Shown here piece after piece: positions 63,472 through 64,000 of a stretch of 64,000 nt of DNA. The position numbers and the translations under genes are program-made. Every line of letters begins with the position of its first letter. Position 1 is the stretch's first letter. Under the pieces are notes generated by a model, which worked only from the letters and a program-made list of their open reading frames with translations, was not told the origin of the DNA and did not search any database. This DNA is from CAVTWD01 sp963738325. GTDB taxonomy: Bacteria > Actinomycetota > Acidimicrobiia > Acidimicrobiales > Ilumatobacteraceae. The stretch covers positions 496,001 through 560,000 of the forward strand of contig CAVTWD010000009.1 of the NCBI GenBank assembly GCA_963738325.1, read 5' to 3'.

Positions 63472-64000
63472 TCAGGGAAGGATCACGTGGAGGTCGCCGA
63501 ACTCGTGCCAGCGGTACCCGGCGCGCACGGCCGCGGCGTACGCCGTCTCGAGGACGGCGATCGGCGCCAGCGCCTCGAGGAGACTCAGGTGCGACGAGCG
63601 AGGCTCGTGCCAGCCGGTGACCAACCCGTCGACTGCACGGGTGGGGCGCTCCGGCCCGAGCACCAGCTCGGTCCAGCCGGCCCCGGGTTCGACCCAGCCG
63701 TCCGCGTCCGCCGTGGTCTCGAGCGCTCGGACGACCGTCGTCCCCACGGCCACGACTCGGCCACCGGCGGCGCGTGTCGAGTTCACCGCAGCGGCCGTCG
63801 CGGCGGGCACCTCGTAGCGCTCGGGGTAGGGCATCTCGTGGCCTTCGAGGGACGAGACACCGGTGTGCAGGACGAGCGGGACGACCCCGACGCCTCGCGC
63901 CACCAGCTCGGCCACCAGTGCCCCGGTGAAGGGGCGGCCGGCACTCGGCATCTCGGCGCTACCGGGTTCGGTGGCGAAGACCGTCTGGTACGCATCGAGC
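63472..64000 (-). CDS. queA: S-adenosylmethionine:tRNA ribosyltransferase-isomerase QueA (partial, runs off right edge)
   Basis: The last 176 residues. QueA moves the ribosyl part of SAM to 7-aminomethyl-7-deazaguanine in tRNA during queuosine synthesis. The visible part reads 'LDAYQTVFATEPGSAEMPSA', 'VSSLEGHEMPYPERYEVPAA', 'GGRVVAVGTTVVRALET' and 'VDGLVTGWHEPRSSHLSLLE', which track the family in order. Some normally strict positions differ (GWHEPRSSH for NFHLPKSTL), so it may be a divergent QueA-like protein. The start lies beyond the window. Confidence 0.8.
   Translation of the reverse strand, partial: LDAYQTVFATEPGSAEMPSAGRPFTGALVAELVARGVGVVPLVLHTGVSSLEGHEMPYPERYEVPAATAAAVNSTRAAGGRVVAVGTTVVRALETTADADGWVEPGAGWTELVLGPERPTRAVDGLVTGWHEPRSSHLSLLEALAPIAVLETAYAAAVRAGYRWHEFGDLHVILP

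Overview
The window is high-GC DNA with dense gene packing, many GTG starts and 4-base start/stop overlaps. Gene content points to an aerobic actinobacterium, most likely class Acidimicrobiia: a dnaK-grpE-dnaJ-hspR-clpB heat-shock block, separate purS/purQ/purL, DUF2017 beside clpS, a caa3-type cytochrome oxidase and a Glu-Asp-Phe tRNA cluster. The lineage is inferred from gene content only.

Layout. 0-6 kb: a cNMP-binding protein and a divergent winged-helix regulator, then galE and a sulfate-activation run cysQ-cysD-cysN-cysC, which makes PAPS and hydrolyses PAP. 6-12 kb: signalling genes (lone receiver, membrane GGDEF protein, NarL-type histidine kinase with two LuxR-type regulators). 12-14 kb: a decayed membrane-protein gene split by an IS982-like insertion sequence with CTAG target copies. 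14-16 kb: a sortase-anchored (LPRTG) DUF11 surface protein. 16-29.5 kb: a surface-polysaccharide locus with two GT4 glycosyltransferases, three PAPS sulfotransferases, a clan GH-A-like lipoprotein, Wzy-, Wzz- and Wzx-like proteins and a polyprenyl-phosphate sugar-phosphate transferase. 29.5-37 kb: gpmA and the heat-shock operon. 37-51 kb: a fourth sulfotransferase and a purine gene run (purA, D, B, C, S, Q, L, F, M), then pyrE. 51-52.5 kb: three tRNAs, a 165-bp MITE-like element and a second IS982-like element that share one CTAG. 52.5-54.6 kb: a peptidase-S51-like fusion protein, DUF2017 and clpS. 54.7-63.3 kb: an oxidase region. 63.5 kb to the end: partial queA.

How the genes fit together. 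The PAPS supply genes lie about 10 kb from three sulfotransferases placed inside a Wzx/Wzy polymer locus, and no PAPS or sulfite reductase gene is visible. I infer a sulfated extracellular polysaccharide. In the oxidase region, ctaB and a normal ctaC-ctaD-ctaE-coxD set flank three genes for what looks like a second, metal-free oxidase-like complex. Its subunit I homologue aligns well with CtaD, but every His ligand for the two hemes and CuB is replaced. It is followed by a COX3-like protein and a membrane protein with a cupredoxin-like domain that has no Cys ligand. This is the most unusual content of the window.

Caution on sequence quality. About twenty reading-frame breaks, mostly single extra bases, interrupt otherwise intact genes, including core genes (dnaK, clpB, ctaC, gpmA). 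Four sites show the same change, CGGA read as CGCGA. They look more like base-calling errors than biology, and affected genes are annotated as spans across the break. An 80-bp two-hairpin repeat with compensatory base changes closes both the clpB and the cytochrome-oxidase operons.
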